Positions 21,904-34,949 are shown, numbered from the stretch's first letter. The stretch: 64,000 bases of DNA from Pegea sp. RAD2-039 (GCA_034620365.1 JAQGEQ010000379.1:248001-312000), one strand, 5' to 3'. Notes: generated from the sequence alone by a model not told the origin. Translations and numbers: made by a program.

Positions 21904-22350
21904 GCAAACCAAATGACAAAAACTTTTAAACTAATATTCTTTTACAATGAGATATAACAGGCTAAAAGCTGTTAGGTTATGACGATGCTAATAAATGGAG
22001 GTTAGTTTAATTTAATGATTAACTATAAACAATTAAAGTATCAGTTGGTAAACTTAAAAGATAACTTTCATTAAACAATTTTAAATTTAAATTACTACAT
22101 TTAAAAATATTATAGCATTTGTAAGTATTTGCAGTTTAGTTTATAGCTAAAATAATATTTATTAATTATTTCATCTAAAAATCAACAAATAAAACACATG
22201 AATTATTACTATACAAGCATAACTAAAACTTATTTGTTATTATCAAAATATTTCTGTTTAAATTAACAATATTCAAGAAGACCTCAACATTAATATATCT
22301 TTTTCAAGGATTTTTGTTGTAAACTTTTTTACTAATCTTATGTTAAAGTT

Positions 22351-22534
22351 AACTGATATATAATCAGTTGTCCAAAATATCGGGAAGAAAACAAAATTGA
22401 TTTTAGCTTTCACAATAATCGCACTCTACTGGTTTAATAAAAAGTAATTTTTATCTTGTGTTTGTGGGTAACTAATTTTTTTGTCGAAGAAATTAACAGT
22501 CATTAAAAAGTTGTTTCAAAAAATGATGACTTTT
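22351..22534 (+). ncRNA. Array unit 18, type E: putative snRNA/SL-like RNA gene
   Basis: Perfect dyad (22351-22369). GTAACT at 22468 (98 nt); AATTTTTTTG at 22474-22483; GTTTCAAAAAATGATGACTTTT-type end block. Confidence 0.45.
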
Positions 22535-23037
22535 CAAAAATATAAAGAAAGCGACGTCATAGAACATTCCAGGTTGTCAAGTAATTGTAAATTAGGATAA
22601 ATTTTTACAGGATAATAGCTGTTGAGTCTTAATTATAATCAAATCACGTTATTTTGATATAGAGAGTTTTTATAAACAAGTAATAGCCGGCAAAATTACA
22701 AGATAACTTTTTTTGATTATTGTTAATTCCAAGTTTTTGGATTCATAAAATATTAGCCAAATTTGTTGTTTGTTACTAACTAAATATTCTATTGTGATAA
22801 GAAATAAAAGTTAAAAATTGTTGATTTAAAAATTAACTTATTACAATCAAATAGAAAAATTCTCTATTTAAAGAAAAAATCATAAAATTAGATATTAGAT
22901 CGATTGTTTAGGGATAAAGTTTGTTTTTAGTTTCCTGAAATTTCATAAAAAATTAGGAAAAGTTGAAAAAATTATTGAAATAGATTTTAGCTTTCAGTCT
23001 GCAAAAAAAGTTTGATTTGTCATTATGATTTTTGCTA

Positions 23038-23219
23038 AATTTATACTACATCAGTTGTCAAAATTGCTTGATAACCCTACCAGATAAAATAAAATCCAAC
23101 ATTCATTTGTTTAATCTGTTATTAAAATGAAAGTAAAGTCTTACGTTTTTAGGTAACAAAATAATTCGGATTAGTTTTACTGTCTTTAGAAATTACTCTA
23201 CAAAATATGATTCTTTTTA
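23038..23219 (+). ncRNA. Array unit 19, type B: putative snRNA/SL-like RNA gene
   Basis: The dyad is damaged on the left (AATTTAT) but has the right arm ATCAGTT (to 23056). Leader end TTACGTTTTTAG; GTAACA at 23153, still 96 nt. Confidence 0.35.
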
Positions 23220-23970
23220 AAATTTAAGCAAAAAGCCTCCTTAATAAATGCTAAGGTTTGAACTAAAATTAAGCAACAGTAAGTGTTTACAAGTAAATGC
23301 TGTTAAATCATGATAAAGTTAAAAAATAGGTTACTTTGATCTAATGGGTTAATAAATATATTCAGTTTACTAGTTAGCAGAGTTTGAAAATCAACTTTTA
23401 TTTCACAACTTTAATTCCAAGTTACTAAATTAGAAAAATGTTTGACAAGTTTCTTGTTTTTCAAAAGCACAATTTTTCACATGATAAAATTAAAAGTTGT
23501 TCTGATACTTCATAAACTAAATTGTTTTATTTCAGTTAAAATTAGCAGAATGTTAAAAAAAATCAAAACCATAGGATAAAATATTATTAGAATCTTGAAA
23601 AAAATGTTTATATTTTAAGTTCATTGTTAACTTCAAAAATGAAATGATTTACGTTATTAATAAATATTTTAAATTTTCAAAAATACTTTTCAAACTCATT
23701 TAAAAATATCTATTTAAATTCTAACTGATCAGTCAAATCTATTTTTTAATAATTTTTACGTTGACTCCGAAGTAAACCTATAAAGCAAAAAAATGTTAAA
23801 TTAATAATTAGAGAATTATATATTGGCCTATATATAAAAACATTACAATTTTAAATCAAAACAAAAACTTTTAATTTTGTTTTTAAAGACTTGGATTGTT
23901 ACTTTAAAACATACAAAAGTAAATAACTTTATCAGCCAAACAAGTTTGATTCATGACAAAGAGTTTTTTA

Positions 23971-24154
23971 AACTGGTATTTCACCAGCTGTCAAAATATT
24001 TTCTAGAATTCATATGGAAGGATTATGATCCACATTCCTTTTAGTGTACTCTAACATTAACATGTCACCAGTATCTAGCGTTTGTGGGTAATTTAAACAT
24101 TTTTTAGAAGAAAATAGACGCTTTGTATCTTAATTAACCAAAAATTAAATGTTA
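23971..24154 (+). ncRNA. Array unit 20, type D: putative snRNA/SL-like RNA gene
   Basis: Dyad AACTGGT/ACCAGCT (23971-23989). GTAATT at 24088 (98 nt); ATTTTTTAG at 24099-24107. ACTGATCAGT 247 nt upstream. Confidence 0.43.
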
Positions 24155-24253
24155 AATTCTGTATAAATTTTCAATTTTCTTGAATGATCTTTTTGTTAAT
24201 TTATCCTTTTAAGTTTTAATTAAAGCGATGTTGATTAATACTATGATAAGTAA

Positions 24254-24438
24254 GACTAATAAATAATGTGTAGCGCCAAATAGTTTTGAGAGAATGATAG
24301 TATTATGTTGTTTCCACTATTTTTTGCAGTGTATTAGTTTAATATCAAGTAACTAACTCTTGAGTTTGTTGGTAAATTTGTTTAAACTACTTTCACTATC
24401 ATTGAATAGTTGTCTAAAAAAATACGACTTTTAAATGA
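24254..24438 (+). ncRNA. Array unit 21, type H: putative snRNA/SL-like RNA gene
   Basis: Degenerate dyad; TTGCAG-TGTATTAG; leader end GAGTTTGTTG; GTAAAT at 24372 (99 nt). Confidence 0.35.
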
Positions 24439-24886
24439 GCAAAACCACATGACAAAAACTTTAAGTAAGTAATTTTTTTACAATGAGATATAACAGGCTA
24501 AAAGCTATTAGGTTATGACGACACCAATAAATTCAGGTTAGTTTCATTTAATGATCAACTTTAAACAATTAAATCATCAGCTGGCAAACTTAAAAGATAA
24601 CTTTTATTGAACAATTTTAAATTTAAAATAATACATTTAGAAATATTATAATATTTGTAAGTTTTTACAGTTTAGTTTATAGCTAAAATAATATTTATTG
24701 ACTATTTCATCTAAAAATCAACAAATAAAACACATGAATTATTACTCTACAAGCATTAATAAAACTTATTTGTTATTATGAAAATATTTCTGTTTAAATT
24801 AACATTATTCAAGAAGACCTCAATGTTAATTTATCTTTTTCAAGAATTTTTATTGTAAACATTCTTACTAATCTTATGTCAAAATT

Positions 24887-25070
24887 AACTGATATATAAT
24901 CAGTTGTCCAAAATATCGGGAAGAAAACTGAAGTATGTTTAGCTTTCACAATATTAGCATTGTACTCGTTTAATAAAAAGTAATTTTCATCTTGCGTTTG
25001 TGGGTAACTAATTTTTATGTCAGAGAAATTAACAGTCATTAAAAAGTTGTTTCAAAAAATGATGACTTTT
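24887..25070 (+). ncRNA. Array unit 22, type E: putative snRNA/SL-like RNA gene
   Basis: Perfect dyad (24887-24905). GTAACT at 25004 (98 nt); T-run AATTTTTATG. TGTACTCG is present although the preceding bases read GCAT instead of GCAC. Confidence 0.43.
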
Positions 25071-25568
25071 CAAAAATATAAAGAAAGCGACGTCATAGAA
25101 CATTCCAGGTTGTCAAGTAAATGTAAATTAGGATAAATTTTTACAGGATAATAGCTGTTGAGTCTTAATTACGATCAAATCACGTTATTTTGATATAGAG
25201 AGTTTTTATAAACAAGTACTAGTTGACAAATTATAAGATAACTTTCATTGATTAATTCAAAATTCCTGCATTCATAAAATATCAGCCAAATTTTTTGTTT
25301 GTTGACTAACTAAATATTTTATTATGATAAGAAATAAAAGTTAAAAATTTGTTGATTTACAAAATAAACTTATTACAATTAAATAGAAAAAGTTTCTATT
25401 TAAAGAAAAAATCATAAAATTAGATTTTCGATCGTTTGTTTAAGATTAAGTTTGTTTTTAGTTTCATGAAATTTCATAAAAACTTTCGTAAATGTTGGAA
25501 AAATTATAGAAATAGATTTTAGCTTTCAGTCTGCAAAAAAGTTTGCTTTGTCATTATGATTTTTGCTA

Positions 25569-25750
25569 AACTAATTTTTCATCAGTTGTCCAAATTGCTC
25601 GATAACCCTACAAGATAAAATGAAATTCAACATTCATTTGTTTATTCTGTTATTAAAATGAAAGTAAAGTCTTACGTTTTTAGGTACCAAAAATAATTCG
25701 GATTAGTTTTACTGTCTTTAGAAATTGAACTACAAAATATGATTCTGTTT
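25569..25750 (+). ncRNA. Array unit 23, type B: putative snRNA/SL-like RNA gene
   Basis: Left arm AACTAAT, spacer TTTTC (25569-25587). Leader end TTACGTTTTTAG; GTACCA at 25684 (96 nt); AATTCGG in place of a T-run. Confidence 0.36.
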
Positions 25751-26152
25751 AAAACTTTAAGCAAAAAGCCTCCTTAATAAATGATAAGGTTTGAACTAAA
25801 ATTAAGCAACAGTAAATGTTTGCAAGTAAATGCTGTTAAATCATGATAAAGTTACAAAATAGGTTACTTTAATCTAATAAGTTAATAAATATATTCAATT
25901 TACTAGTATTTGCTAGTTTTATTAATTTGCTAGTTTTATTGTATTAAAATTAGAAAAGGCCCGTTCAAAAGAAAAGTCATAATAAAAATTTTATCTCTTG
26001 TTAAGATTAAAGATTATTTCAAAGTTTGTGAAAAATATTAAATTCTAATAAATTTCAGAAAATTTACAAAAATAGTTTTTAGCTTTTAGCAAAAATATCG
26101 TTTATAATAAAGTTTACGAAACAAGTTTGGTTGCACATTATGACTTTTGTTA

Positions 26153-26332
26153 AACTGATGTTTCATCAGTTTTCAAATTTGCACTAGGGAACTAAAGCAT
26201 CTTTACCCGTTTATAATCAAAGTTTAATCTAGTATTAAAATGAAACTAAAGTCTTGTGTTTGTGGGTAATCAGAAAAATTTTAGAGTAGTTTCACTGTTA
26301 TCGGAAATTATTCTAAAAAGTTTTGACTTTGA
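26153..26332 (+). ncRNA. Array unit 24, type A: putative snRNA/SL-like RNA gene
   Basis: Perfect 8-bp arms. GTAATC at 26266 (94 nt); AATTTTAG four-T run; TTTCACTGTTATCGGAAA stem. Confidence 0.44.
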
Positions 26333-26985
26333 TGAAATTTAAACAAAGAGATGTCTTCACAAAATTCAAGTCATTTATTTAAAATTCCTAACAACTTTAA
26401 TTGATTTACCAGTTAGCAAAGTTTGAAATTAAAGCTTCTAAAATAATAAAAATATAATGCCAAGATTATTGTTTTTCAATAACAAAATATTTTAGTTTAA
26501 TAAAATTAAAAAATATTTTGATACTTCTCAAATTAAACTGTTTTTCCGTAGTTAAATTTAGTAAGCGCTTAAAAAATTAAACCAAAATATAAAATAATAT
26601 TATAACGTTGAAGAAGATTTGTTTATAATAAAAGTTCATTTTTAATTTCGAAAATAAAATTATTTACGTTATTAATAAATTTTTTAAATATTCAAAAATA
26701 CTTTTCAATTTCATTTAAAAATATCTTTTTCAACTGTAACTGATCAGTCAAACTTAGTTTTAAGTCTTTTAAGATTAACTCCGAAGTAAATTTATGAAAC
26801 AAATAAAATTTTAGATGAATAATTAGAGAATTATATATTGACCTGTATATAAATAAATTACAATTTTAAATCAAAACAAAAACTTTTAATTTTGTTTTTG
26901 AAGACTTGGAATGTTACTTTAAAGCATACGAAAGTAAATAACTTTATCAGCCAAACAAGTTTGATTTATGACAAGGAGTTTTTTT

Positions 26986-27169
26986 AACTGGTATTTCACC
27001 AGCTGTCAAAATATTTTTTTGAAAGAGAAGATAAGGATTATGATCAACATTCCTTTTAGTGTACTCTAAATTTAACATGCCACCAGTATCTAGCGTTTGT
27101 GGGTAATTTAAACATCTTTGAGAAGAAAATAAACGCTTTGTATCTTAATTAACCAAAAACTAAATATTA
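26986..27169 (+). ncRNA. Array unit 25, type D: putative snRNA/SL-like RNA gene
   Basis: Dyad AACTGGT/ACCAGCT. GTAATT at 27103 (98 nt); T-run changed to ATCTTTGAG. Confidence 0.4.
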
Positions 27170-27268
27170 AATTCTGTATTAATTTTCAATTTTCTTGAAT
27201 GATCTCTTTGTTAATTTATCCTTTTAAGTTTTAATTAAAGCTATGTTGAATAATACTATGATAAGTAA

Positions 27269-27453
27269 GACTAATAAATAAGGCGTAGCGCCAAATAGTT
27301 TCGAAAAAAAGATAGCATTATGTTGTTTCTACTATTGTTTGCAGTGTAATACTTTAATATCAAGTAACTAACTCTTGATTTTGTTGGTAAATTTGTTTAG
27401 ACTAGTTTCACTATCATTGAAAAGTTTTCTAAAAAATTATGACTTTTAAATGA
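27269..27453 (+). ncRNA. Array unit 26, type H: putative snRNA/SL-like RNA gene
   Basis: Degenerate dyad; leader end TGATTTTGTTG; GTAAAT at 27387 (99 nt). Fused to type-I upstream sequence near 27,820, skipping an E/G unit. Confidence 0.34.
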
Positions 27454-27499
27454 GCAAACCCAAATGACAAAAACTTTTAAAGTAATTTTTTTTTAAATG

Positions 27500-28560
27500 A
27501 GATATAGCAGGCTAAAAGCTGTAAGGTTATGACGACGCCAATAAATGCAGGTTAGTTTCATTTAGTGATTAACTTTAAACAATTAAAGTATCAGCTGGCA
27601 AACTTAAAAGATAATTTTCATTGAACAATTTTAAATTCAAAATAATACATTTAGAAATATTAAAGTATTTGTAAGTATTTGCAGTTTAGTTTATAGGTAA
27701 AATAATATTTATTGACTACTTCATCTAAAAATCAACAAATAAAACACATGAATTATTACTCTACAAGTATAACTAAAACTTATTTGCTATTATAATAATA
27801 ATTCTGTTTAAATTAACTCAATGTTAATTCAAAATTTCTGCATTCATAAAATATCAGCCAAATTTGTTGTTTGTTGATTAAGATCTTATTTCGATAAAAT
27901 TACAAATTAACTTTTTGTGTCTTTCTATATTAACCTACTTTATATAATTTAGAAAAATCACTTTTTAAGAAAAGTTATAAAATAATATTTTTCATCTGTT
28001 TATTTTTTTTAAAGTTTTAATTATAAGTTGGACAGGAAAATTTTAAATGCTAATAAAATTTACAAAAATTGTAGAAATGAGCATTTAGCTTTCAGTAAAA
28101 ATATCTTTATAATAAACTTTACGAAACAAGTTTGAATTGTCATTATGAACTTTATTAAACTGATATTTCATCAGTTACAAAAATTACTAGGGAGCTAAAG
28201 GAGCTTTTCCATGTTCCAATTCGGAGATTAATCTATTATTAAAATGAAACTAAAGTCTTGTGTTTGTGGGTAATCAGAAAATTTTTAGAGTAGTTTCACT
28301 TTATTCGGAAATTTTTCTATGAAGTTATGACTTTTAACAAAATTAAAAAAAGAAATGTTTTCAAAAAAATCAAGTCATTTGTTTTTATTTTTTCTTAAAA
28401 GTTTGAGTAATTTACCAGATAGCAAAGCTTGAAAGTCAACTTTCATTTCACATTATTAATTCAAACTAACTAATATATATAATTTTAGCCAAGTTTCTTG
28501 ATTATAATAACAAATTGTTTTATTTCAAAAAAAAATTAAAAAATCTTTTGACTTTTCCTG
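27500..28560 (+). repeat. Second segmental duplication, copy 1 (units 26-27 region)
   Basis: Nearly identical to 36,300-37,360 (offset about 8,798), including the H-to-I fusion AATTAACTCAATGTTAATTC. The flanking unit order A-D-H-I-C-E-B is also shared, with more divergence. Confidence 0.88.
28158..28336 (+). ncRNA. Array unit 27, type I: putative snRNA/SL-like RNA gene
   Basis: Perfect dyad (28158-28176). GTAATC at 28270 (93 nt); AATTTTTAG at 28280. Nearly identical to unit 41. Confidence 0.45.
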
Positions 28561-29023
28561 ATTTAAAAAGTTTTATTTCAGCTAAAATTAGTAACCGCTC
28601 AACAAAAATCAAAACCAAAAGATAAAATATTATTAAAATGTTGAAAAAAGGTATTTTTATAAACAAAATTCTTTTTTAAATTCAAAAAGAAAAATATTTA
28701 CGTTATTAACAAATATTTGAAAATTTCCAAAAATCTTTTTCAACTTCATTTAAAAATATCTTTTTCAATTGTAACTGATCAGTCAAATTTGTTTTTTAAA
28801 TATTTTAACATTGACTCCGACGTAAAATTATCGAATAAAAAACATTTTAGGTTGATAATTAGACAGCTAGATAATTACCGGTATATAAATTTATTACAAT
28901 CTTAAATAAAAAGAAAAACTTTTAATTTTTAGTATTGAAGACTTGAACTGTTACTTTAGAAAATGACGAAACTAAAAAATTTTATCAGCAAAAAAGATTT
29001 GATTCGTGATAAAGAAGTTTTTA

Positions 29024-29130
29024 AACTGATATTTCATCAATTGTCAAAATCTGTTTTTAAATGCTGAGAGATACGATATAAGAGTACTTTGGTGTACTTT
29101 CAACTTAACATGCAACCGACTTAACTAATA
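29024..29130 (+). repeat. Array unit 28, type C: dyad without donor
   Basis: Dyad 29024-29042 (right arm ATCAATT) with GGTGTACTTT downstream and no leader end; ACTGATCAGT 250 nt upstream. Confidence 0.5.
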
Positions 29131-29314
29131 ATAATTATTCTAAAAATTGATATATAAAATACTTGAATTATTACTTAATGATCATATATAAAACTTATTA
29201 GTTATAATCAAAATATTTCTGTTTAAATTAACATTATTCAAGAAGACCTCAATTTTTATTTATCATTTTCAAGGATTTTTATTGTAAACATTCTTACTAA
29301 TCTTGTATTAAATT

Positions 29315-29497
29315 AACTGATATATAATCAGTTTCCAAAATATCGGGAAGAAAACTGAAGTATGATTAGCTTTCACAATATTCGCACTGTACTCGTTTAA
29401 TAAAAAGTAATTTTTATCTTGCGTTTGTGGGTAAGTAATTTTTTTGTCGAAGAAATTAACAGTCATTAAAAAGTTGTTTCAAAAAAAGAGGACTTTT
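29315..29497 (+). ncRNA. Array unit 29, type E: putative snRNA/SL-like RNA gene
   Basis: Perfect dyad (29315-29333). Donor GTAAGT at 29431 (97 nt) is the best match to the general 5' splice-site consensus in the array; T7-G Sm-like run follows. Confidence 0.46.
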
Positions 29498-30003
29498 CAA
29501 AAATATCGAGAAAGCGACGTCATAGAACATTCCAGGTTGTCAAGTAATTGTAAATTAGGATAAATTTTTACAGGATAATAGCTGTTGAGTCTTAATTATG
29601 ATCAAATCACGTTATTTTGATATAGAGAGTTGAAATAAACAAGTACTAGTTGGCAAAATTACAAGATAACTTTCATTGATTATTATTAATTCCAAGTTTT
29701 TGGATTAATAAAATATCAGCCAAACTATTTGTTTGTTGACTAACTAAATACTTTTTTTTGATAAGAAATAAAAGTTAAAAAATGGTAGATTTATAAATTA
29801 ACTTCTTACAATAAAATAATAAAAGTTTCTTTTTAAAGAAAAAATCATAAAACTAGATTTTCGATCGTTTGTTTAAGGATTAAGTTTGTTTTTAGTTTCA
29901 TGAAATTTCATAAAAAATTTAGCAAATGTTGGAAAAATTATAGAAAAAGATTTTAGCTTTCAGTCTACAAAAAAAGTTTGATTTGTCATTATGATTTTTG
30001 CTA

Positions 30004-30185
30004 ATCTAATATTTCATCAGTTGTCAAAATTGCTTGATAACCCTACCAGATAAAATGAGATCCAATATTCATTTGTTTAATCTGTTATTAAAATGAAATT
30101 AAGGTCTTTCGTTTGTAGGTAAAAAAAACAATTCAGATTAGTTTCACTGTCTTTAGAAATTACTCTACAAAATATGATTCTTTTT
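30004..30185 (+). ncRNA. Array unit 30, type B: putative snRNA/SL-like RNA gene
   Basis: Left arm ATCTAAT (two changes), right arm intact. Leader TTTCGTTTGTAG; GTAAAA at 30119 (96 nt). Confidence 0.36.
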
Positions 30186-30956
30186 AAAACTGTAAGCAAA
30201 AAACTTCTTTAATAAATACTAAGGTTTGATGTAAAATTAAGCAACAGTAAATGTTTGCAAGTAAATGCTGTTAAATCATGATAAAGTTAAAAATTAGGTT
30301 ACTTTAATCTAATGGGTCAATAAATATATTCAATTTACTAGTATTAGCTCAATCCTCTAGTTAGCAGAGTTTGAAAATCAACTTTTATTTCGGAATTTTA
30401 ATTCCAAGTTACTAAATTAGAAAAATGTTTGACAAGTTTCTTATTTTTCAAAAGCACAATCTTTCACATGATAGAATTAAAAGTTGTTCTGATACTTCAT
30501 AAACTAAATTGTTTTATTTCAGTTAAAATTAGCAGAATGTTAAAAAAAATCAAAACCATAAGATAAAATATTATTAGAATCTTGAAAAAATGTTTATATT
30601 TTAAGTTCATTTTTAACTTCAAAAATGAAATGATTTACGTTATTAATAAATATTTGAAATTTTCAAAAATTCTTTTTCAAATTCATTTAAAAATATCTTT
30701 TTAAACTCTAACTGATCAGTCAAATTTATTTTTTAATAATTTTTTTGTTGACTCCGAAGTAAACCTATAAAGCAAAAAAATGTTAAAATAAAAATAAGAG
30801 AATTAGTTATTTACCTGTATACAAATACATTACCATCCTAAATCAAAACAAAAACTTTTAATTTTGTTTGTGAAGACTTGGATTGTCTCTTTAAAACATA
30901 CGAGAGTAAATAACTTTATCAGCCAAACAAGTTTGATTTATGACAAAGAGTTTTTT

Positions 30957-31140
30957 AACTGGTATTTCACCAGCTGTCAAAATATTTTTTTGAAAGAGAT
31001 GATAAGGAATATGATTCACATTCCTTTTAGTGTACTCTACACTTAACATGTAACCAGTATCTAGCGTTTGTGGGTAATTTAAACATGTTTGAGAAACATT
31101 TTACTTTTAATCTTATTTAACAAAACACTAAAGTTTAAAT
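30957..31140 (+). ncRNA. Array unit 31, type D: putative snRNA/SL-like RNA gene
   Basis: Dyad AACTGGT/ACCAGCT. GTAATT at 31074 (98 nt); ATGTTTGAG in place of the T-run, as in unit 14. Confidence 0.41.
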
Positions 31141-31232
31141 TCTGTAAAAACTATCCATTTTTCTGAATGACATCTATCTTATCTTTTTATGAATTTCATT
31201 ATAATTGTCCTTATTAGTGTTGTGATTTGTAA

Positions 31233-31413
31233 AACTGATATATAATCAGTTGCCAAACAATTTCCAGAATCAAATATAGTATGCTGTTTCTACCAAGCTC
31301 CAGTCTACTCTTTTAATAACATGTAACTAACATATGGAATTTGTTGGTAAATTTGTTTAGACTAGTTTCACTGTCATTGAAAAGTTGTCTCAAAAATTAT
31401 GACTTTTGAAAAA
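31233..31413 (+). ncRNA. Array unit 32, type F: putative snRNA/SL-like RNA gene
   Basis: Perfect dyad 276 nt after that of unit 31. GTAAAT at 31347 (95 nt); TTTCA/TGAAA stem around CTGTCAT. Confidence 0.44.
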
Positions 31414-32154
31414 GCAAAACCACATGATAAAAACTTTTAAAGTAATTTTCTTTTACAATGAGATACAACAGGCTAAAGGATATAGCAGGCTAAAAGCTGT
31501 AAGGTTATGACGACGCCAATAAATGCAAGTTAGTCTCATTTAATGATTGATTATAAACATTTAAAGTATCGTTTGGCAAACTATCATTGATAATTTGTTT
31601 CACAATATGATGACTTTTAAAAAACTCTAAAGATAACGATTTAATAAAGCTTGAGTTGTCCAGTTTGCCAAGTAATTGTAAATTAGGGAATAATTTAGAA
31701 GGTGAAAGCGATTGAGTCTTATCTATATCAAATCACGTTGTTTTGATCTAAAGAGTTTTTGTTAACAATTAATTTACCAGTTAGCAAACTTAAACGATAA
31801 CTTTCACTAGAGGTTATTCATTCCAAATTACTACATTTATAACATCTTAGTCAAGTTGTTTGTTTGTTGACCAACAAGATATTTTAGTTTGAAAAAAGTA
31901 GAAGTTAGATTTTTGTTACTTTTAGTTGAACTTATTGTATCAAAATTAGAAACAGTTCTTTTTAAAGAAAAATCATAAAATTACATTTTTCATCTCTTGT
32001 TTAACATTAAACATTATATCTAAGTTGATGGAAAAATTTCAAATTCTAATAAATTTTAGAAAATTTATAAAAATGAGTATTTAGCTTTCAATAAAATTGT
32101 GATTTATAATAAAGTTTACGAAACAAGTTTGGTTCGTCATTATGACTTTTGTTA

Positions 32155-32334
32155 AACTGATGTTTCATCAGTTTTCAAATTTGCACTAGGGAGCAAAAGG
32201 AGCTTTACCCGTTTATAATCGAAGTTTAATCTAGTATTAAAATGAAAGTAAAGTCTTGTGTTTGTGGGTAATCAGAAAATTTTTAGAGTAGTTTCACTGT
32301 CATCGGAAATTATTATACAAAGTTTTGACTTTAA
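32155..32334 (+). ncRNA. Array unit 33, type A: putative snRNA/SL-like RNA gene
   Basis: Perfect 8-bp arms. Leader contains GAAAGT; GTAATC at 32268 (94 nt). Almost identical to unit 60 in a later duplicated block. Confidence 0.45.
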
Positions 32335-32988
32335 TGAAATTTACACAAAGAGATGTTTTCAAAAAATTCAAGTCATTTATCTAAATTTTCTAGAAACTTT
32401 AATTAATTTACCAGTTAGCAAAGTTTGAAATTAAAACTTCTAAAATATTAAAATAATAATGCCAAGATTATTGTTTTTCAATAACAAAATATTTTAGTTT
32501 AATCAAATCAAAAAATATTTTGATACTTCTCAAATTAAACTGTTTTTCTTCAGTTAAATTTAGTAAACGCTTAAAAAAATTAAACCAAAAGATAAAATAA
32601 TATTATAACGTTGAAGAAGATTTGTTTATAATAAAAGTTCATTTTTAATTTCGAAAAGAAAATTATTTACGCTATTAATATATTTCTAAATTTTTCAAAA
32701 ATACTTTTCAATTTCATTTAAAAATATCTTTTTCAACTGTAACTGATCAGTCGAACTTAGTTTTAAGTCTTTTAAGATTAACTCCGAAGTAAATATAACA
32801 AACAATATAAATTTTAGATGAATAATTAGAGAATTATATATTGACCTATATATAAATACATTAAATTTTCAAATCAAAACAAAAACTTTTAATTTTGTTT
32901 TTGAAGACTTGGATTGTTACTTTAAAGCATACGAAAGTAAATAACTTTATCAGCCAAACAAGTTTGATTTATGACAAGGAGTCTTTTT

Positions 32989-33172
32989 AACTGGTATTTC
33001 ACCAGCTGTCAAAATATTTTTTTGAAAGAGATGATAAGGAATATGATTCACATTCTTTTTAGTGTACTCTAAACTTAACATGTAACCAGTATCTAGCATT
33101 TGAGGGTAATTTAAACATTTTTGAGAAGAAAATAGACGCTTTTTATCTTAATTAACCAAAAATTAAGTGTTA
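32989..33172 (+). ncRNA. Array unit 34, type D: putative snRNA/SL-like RNA gene
   Basis: Dyad AACTGGT/ACCAGCT. Leader end GCATTTGAGG (T-to-A), shared only with unit 61; GTAATT at 33106 (98 nt); ATTTTTGAG at 33117-33125. Confidence 0.41.
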
Positions 33173-33271
33173 AATTCTGTATAAATTTTCAATTTTCTTG
33201 AACGATCTCTTTGTTAACTTATCCTTTTAAATTTCAATTAAAGCAATGTTGATTAATACTATGATATGTAA

Positions 33272-33456
33272 GACTAATAAATAACGGGTAGCGCCGAATA
33301 GTTTCAAGAAATAGATACCATTATGTGGTTTCTACTATTTTTTGCAGTGTACTAGTTTAATATCAAGTAGCTAACTCTTGAGTTTGTTGGTAAATTTGTT
33401 TAGACTAGTTTTAATATCATTGAAAAGTTGTCTAAAAAAATACGACTTTTAAATGA
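33272..33456 (+). ncRNA. Array unit 35, type H: putative snRNA/SL-like RNA gene
   Basis: Degenerate dyad; TTGCAG-TGTACTAG; GTAAAT at 33390 (99 nt). Confidence 0.35.
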
Positions 33457-33903
33457 GCAAACCTAAATGACAAAAACTTTTAAAGTAATATTCTTTTACA
33501 ATGAGATATATCAGGCTAAAAGCTGTAAGGTTATGACGACGCCAATAATTGCAGGTTAGTTTCATTTAATGATTAACTATAAACAATTAAAGTATCAGTT
33601 GGCAAACTAAAAAGATAACTTTCATTGAACAATTTTAAATTCAAAATAATACATTTAGAAATATTATAATATTTGTAAGTTTTTACAGTTTATTCTATAG
33701 CTAAAATAATATTTATCGACTATTTCATCTAAAAATCAACAAATAAAACACATGAATTGTTACTCTACAAGCATAACTAAAACTTATTTGTTATAATTAA
33801 AATATTTCTGTTTAAATTAACATTATTCAAGAAGACCTCAATATTAATTTATCTTTTTCAAGGATTTTTATTGTAAACATTCTTACTAATCTTATGTTAA
33901 AAT

Positions 33904-34088
33904 TAACTGATATATAACCAGTTCTTCAAAATATCGGAAAGAAAACAGGGATGTGTCTAGAAATCATTACATTCGCACTGTACTCGTTTAATATAAGGAA
34001 TTTAATATCTCGTAGTTGTGGGCAACCAAATTTTTATCAGATAAAATTAACTGTCTTGAAAATTTGTTTCAACAATGGCAACTTTTGA
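33904..34088 (+). ncRNA. Array unit 36, type G: unit with GC at the donor
   Basis: Dyad with one mismatch (AACTGAT/ACCAGTT), shared with unit 63. GCAACC at 34022 (99 nt). Fused to a type-B promoter near 34,300. Confidence 0.32.
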
Positions 34089-34354
34089 AAAACTTGAAAC
34101 AAAACGACATCATAAATTATTTAAGGTTGTCTAGTAATTGTAAATAAGGGAAGATTATACAGGATAAACGCTGTTGAGTCTTAATTATAATCAAAGTAGA
34201 TTAGATTGATCTAAAGAGTTTTTATAAACAAGTACTAGTTGGAAAACTTAAATGATAACTTTCATTGATTATTGTTAATTTAAAATTTCTTCATTCATAA
34301 ATTTTAGCTTTCAGTCTACAAAAAAAGTTTGGTTTGTCATTATGATTTTTACTA

Positions 34355-34536
34355 AACTAAAATTTCATCAGTTGTCAAAATTGCTCGATAACCCTACAAG
34401 ATAAAATGAAATTCAACATTCATTTGTTTAATCTGTTATTAAAATGAAAGTAAAGTCTTACGTTTTTAGGTACCAAAAATAATTCGGATTAGTTTTACTG
34501 TCTTTAGAAATTGAACTACAAAATATGATTCTGTTT
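34355..34536 (+). ncRNA. Array unit 37, type B: putative snRNA/SL-like RNA gene
   Basis: Left arm AACTAAA; GTACCA at 34470 (96 nt); leader end TTACGTTTTTAG. Confidence 0.36.
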
Positions 34537-34949
34537 AAAACTTTAAGCAAAAAGCCTCCTTAATAAATGCTAAGGTTTGAACTAAAATTAAGCAACAGTA
34601 AATGTTTGCAAGTAAATGCTGTTAAATCATGATAAAGTTAAAAAATAGGTTACTTTAATCTAATAAGTTAATAAATATATTCAATTTACTAGTATTTGCT
34701 AGTATTATTAATTTGCTAGTTTTATTGTATTAAAATTAGAAAAGGCTCGTTCAAAAGAAAAGTCATAAAAAAAAATTTTATCTCTTGTTAAGATTAAAGA
34801 TTTTTTCTAAGTTTATGAAAAATTTCAAATTCTAATAAACTTCAGAAAATTTATAAAAATAGTTTTTAGCTTTTAGCAAAAATATCGTATATAATCGTTT
34901 ATAATAAAGTTTACGAAACAAGTTTGGTTCATCATTATGACTTTTGTTA

